This document shows, one piece after another, positions 3,968 through 5,722 of a DNA stretch of 5,722 bases. The stretch is from an uncultured Lachnospiraceae bacterium (GTDB lineage: Bacteria > Bacillota > Clostridia > Lachnospirales > Lachnospiraceae). The notes beneath the pieces are model-generated. The model was given only the letters and a program-made list of their open reading frames with translations, was not told where the DNA came from and made no database searches. The translations under genes were made by a program, and so were the position numbers. The stretch covers positions 1 to 5,722 of the forward strand of contig CAKRCW010000015.1 of the NCBI GenBank assembly GCA_934309145.1, read 5' to 3'. The number at the start of each line of letters is the position of its first letter. The first letter of the stretch is position 1.

Positions 3968-5470
3968 ATGAAGACAACATTGATAATTGGCATTGTATGT
4001 GTTGTAGTAATTATAGTCCTTTTATGCATGGGCTATGTAAAGGCACCACCTGATATGGCGTATATTATATCGGGTATCAGAAAGAAAGCGAAAATAGTAA
4101 TTGGTAAGGCAAGCGTAAGAGTACCATTCTTTGAGAGACTTGATAAGCTTAACCTTCGTCTTATTCCGATTGATGTTAAGACAAGTAATGCAGTTCCTAC
4201 TGCTGATTACATCAATATCAATGTGGATGCGACAGTAAATGTTAAGATTAGTAACGAGCCTGGCAAGATTCACCTCGCGGCTGAGAACTTTCTTAACAGA
4301 AATACAGAGTATATAGCTGGTGTTGCCAGAGAAGTACTTGAAGGTAATGTTCGTGAAATTGTCGGAAAAATGAGATTAGAGGAAATGGTATCTGATCGTC
4401 AGAAGTTTGCACAGTTGGTTAAGGAGAATGCTGAGCCTGACCTTGCTGCAATGGGATTGGATATCATAAGCTTTAATGTACAGAATTTTGTTGATGGTAA
4501 TGATGTTATTGAAAACCTTGGTATCGATAACATAGTAAAAATTAAGAAGGCTGCTGCTATTGCGAGAGCTGAGAGTGAAAGAGATATAAAGGTTGCGCAG
4601 GCAGAGGCTGATAAGCAGTCTAATGATGCTGCTGTTGCTGCACAGACTGAGATAGCTAAGAAGCAGAATGAGCTTGCAATCAAAAAGTCAGAACTCCAGA
4701 TGGATGCTGATACCAAGAAGGCTATGGCTGATGCTGCATATCAAATTCAGCAGGAGGAACAGCGTAAGACTATTGAGATTACAACAGCTAATGCTGATAT
4801 TGCTAAACAGGAAAGGGAGATTGAGTTAAAGCAGAAAGAGGTTTCTGTTAAGGAGCAGGCTCTTGAGGCTGAGATAAAGAAACAGGCTGAAGCTGACAAA
4901 TACGCTGCACAGCAGAAGGCTGATGCTGAGTTATATCAGAGACAGAAGGATGCAGAAGCTAAGCAGTTTGAGGCTGAGAGACAGGCAGAGGCAAGAAAGG
5001 CACAGGCAGAGGCAGACCGATATTCAAGAGAGCAGGAAGCTGCTGGTATCAGAGCTGTCGGTGAGGCTGAGGCTCTTGCTATATCTGCCAAAGGTAAGGC
5101 TGAGGCTGAAGCTATGGAGAAAAAAGCTGAGGCTTATGCAAAATATAACAAGGCCGCAGTTGCAGAAATGCTTATTAAGGTACTTCCTGATATAGCAGGT
5201 AAGATTGCTGAGCCGCTCAGCACTATTGATAAGGTTACAATTATCGGTGGAGATGGCGGAAGTAATGGTGTAGAGCAGATGGCTGGAAATGTACCTGTTG
5301 TTATGGCTAAGGTATTTGAGAGCATGAAAGAGGCTACAGGTATAGATTTGACACAGATAGTTAATGCTGAGTCATATGATGCTAAGGTAAACAGAAATGT
5401 TAATCTTACAGGAGTGGATTCTGTTAATTTAGTTGTCAAGGACAAAAATGATGTAGATACACAGCAGTAG
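3968..5470 (+). CDS. Flotillin-like SPFH-domain membrane scaffold protein
   Basis: A 500-residue flotillin-family protein, close to the usual length (B. subtilis FloT/YuaG is about 509). Flotillins oligomerise at the inner face of the membrane, where they organise domains of altered fluidity and assist signalling and secretion complexes. Residues 4-22 form one hydrophobic anchor, followed by an SPFH/PHB domain at about 25-200 (APPDMAYIISG onward). A long coiled coil rich in Glu-Ala, Lys and Gln spans about 192-395, and a C-terminal flotillin domain lies at about 390-460, ending in a polar tail. The start is fixed by GGAGGG five bases before ATG 3968. In Bacillus the gene follows yuaF, an NfeD-type protein; none is seen here, the upstream neighbour being the LRR gene. 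It is probably monocistronic, with a strong terminator 55 bases after the stop. The family call is secure; the exact cargo is unknown. Confidence 0.94.
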   Translation: MKTTLIIGIVCVVVIIVLLCMGYVKAPPDMAYIISGIRKKAKIVIGKASVRVPFFERLDKLNLRLIPIDVKTSNAVPTADYININVDATVNVKISNEPGKIHLAAENFLNRNTEYIAGVAREVLEGNVREIVGKMRLEEMVSDRQKFAQLVKENAEPDLAAMGLDIISFNVQNFVDGNDVIENLGIDNIVKIKKAAAIARAESERDIKVAQAEADKQSNDAAVAAQTEIAKKQNELAIKKSELQMDADTKKAMADAAYQIQQEEQRKTIEITTANADIAKQEREIELKQKEVSVKEQALEAEIKKQAEADKYAAQQKADAELYQRQKDAEAKQFEAERQAEARKAQAEADRYSREQEAAGIRAVGEAEALAISAKGKAEAEAMEKKAEAYAKYNKAAVAEMLIKVLPDIAGKIAEPLSTIDKVTIIGGDGGSNGVEQMAGNVPVVMAKVFESMKEATGIDLTQIVNAESYDAKVNRNVNLTGVDSVNLVVKDKNDVDTQQ

Positions 5471-5514
5471 TGGAATATATATTATTGCTGTAAATAGGGT
5501 ACTAGCTAAGAGCA

Positions 5515-5570
5515 TAATGTAATCCTGTCGGATATCTATTTTATAATGGATATCCGACATTTTTACATTA
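5515..5570. terminator. Long interrupted palindrome acting as terminator after the flotillin gene
   Basis: The inner stem pairs TGTCGGATATC (5526-5536) with GATATCCGACA (5549-5559), 11 perfect pairs, followed by TTTTT on the plus strand. The outer arms TAATGTAA (5515-5522) and TTACATTA (5563-5570) are also perfectly complementary, separated from the inner stem by 3-base mismatched segments. On the plus strand it is a good intrinsic terminator. It also insulates the rRNA-type promoters downstream. Confidence 0.82.
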
Positions 5571-5594
5571 AAGAGAAAAATATAAAAAAGGGGG

Positions 5595-5623
5595 TTGACT
5601 TTTAAATACTACGGTGGTATATT
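5595..5623 (+). promoter_or_regulatory. Strong rRNA-type promoter P1
   Basis: TTGACT (5595-5600) and TATATT (5618-5623) are separated by 17 bp, with TGG directly before the -10, an extended -10. The bases after it, AAAC then AAGCTGTCG, match those after the second promoter in position. An A-rich stretch lies upstream. Tandem strong promoters of this form are typical of clostridial rRNA operons. Confidence 0.85.
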
Positions 5624-5630
5624 AAACAAG

Positions 5631-5648
5631 CTGTCGCAAGAACGACAG
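5631..5648 (+). other. Small hairpin at the start of the P1 transcript
   Basis: CTGTCG (5631-5636) and CGACAG (5643-5648) form a 6-bp inverted repeat around CAAGAA, at or just after the predicted P1 start site. It is followed by an A-rich stretch, not a T-run, so it is not a terminator. It would be a 5' hairpin of the longer precursor only. Confidence 0.6.
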
Positions 5649-5680
5649 ACAAAAAAACTTAAAATAAACCAAAAAAGTTG

Positions 5681-5709
5681 TTGACAAAACAAATTAAAGA
5701 TGGTATTAT
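5681..5709 (+). promoter_or_regulatory. Strong rRNA-type promoter P2
   Basis: A perfect TTGACA (5681-5686) and TATTAT (5704-5709) are separated by 17 bp, with TGG before the -10. It lies exactly 86 bp downstream of P1 and is followed by AAGTTGTCG (5714-5722) at the same distance as the AAGCTGTCG of P1. The upstream 30 bases are strongly A-rich, like an UP element. The transcribed gene is outside the window; an rRNA operon is the most likely one. Confidence 0.87.
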
Positions 5710-5722
5710 TTAGAAGTTGTCG

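Noticed and set aside
4560..5150. Repetitive GCTGAGGCT-like DNA that could be read as tandem repeats
   Set aside because: It is the Glu-Ala-rich coiled coil of the flotillin-like protein in a single intact frame; there is no fixed repeat unit.
4923..5195. Alternative frames within the flotillin gene, on both strands
   Set aside because: They are shadows of the biased codon content of the coiled coil and C-terminal region; no ribosome sites or recognisable domains.

Overview
The window is AT-rich DNA from a low-GC Gram-positive bacterium, most likely a Lachnospiraceae-type clostridium. This assignment is inference. It rests on the style of the 23S rRNA 3' end, the rRNA promoter sequences, strong AGGGG/GGAGG ribosome sites, frequent AGA and ATA codons, and a gene set (Mbeg1-like hydrolase, PnuC, BspA-type leucine-rich repeat protein, flotillin) common in that family.

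Layout: bases 1-24 are the extreme 3' end of a 23S rRNA gene on the plus strand. A spacer with no recognisable 5S gene follows, then a bidirectional terminator (127-162) shared with the convergent minus-strand gene for an Mbeg1-like alpha/beta hydrolase (147-1247). The gap from 1248 to 1430 holds predicted overlapping divergent promoters with a 25-bp palindrome between them, and then the vitamin-precursor transporter gene pnuC (1431-2111). From 2112 to 2535 there are three TTACCACA direct repeats, small inverted repeats, a minus-strand terminator, a tRNA-Trp gene (2301-2371, minus), its promoter, and a divergent promoter for the next unit. That unit is a tightly coupled pair: a Nudix hydrolase (2536-3039) and a cytoplasmic leucine-rich-repeat protein (3045-3839). 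A flotillin-like SPFH membrane scaffold gene (3968-5470) follows, ended by a long interrupted palindrome and terminator (5515-5570). The right edge (5595-5722) carries two near-identical strong tandem promoters of rRNA type, so another stable-RNA operon probably starts just beyond the window.

The segment therefore looks like a roughly 5.6-kb island of ordinary housekeeping and accessory genes lying between two co-directional rRNA operons. The protein genes do not form one pathway. PnuC handles NAD-precursor (or related vitamin) uptake, the Nudix enzyme cleaves an unidentified diphosphate compound, the flotillin organises membrane domains, and the Mbeg1-like and LRR proteins have no established role. 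I see no CRISPR array, transposase, toxin-antitoxin pair or clear defence system. The points most worth a second look are the palindrome in the divergent promoter region, the attachment-site-like repeats beside the tRNA gene, and the Nudix-LRR coupling.
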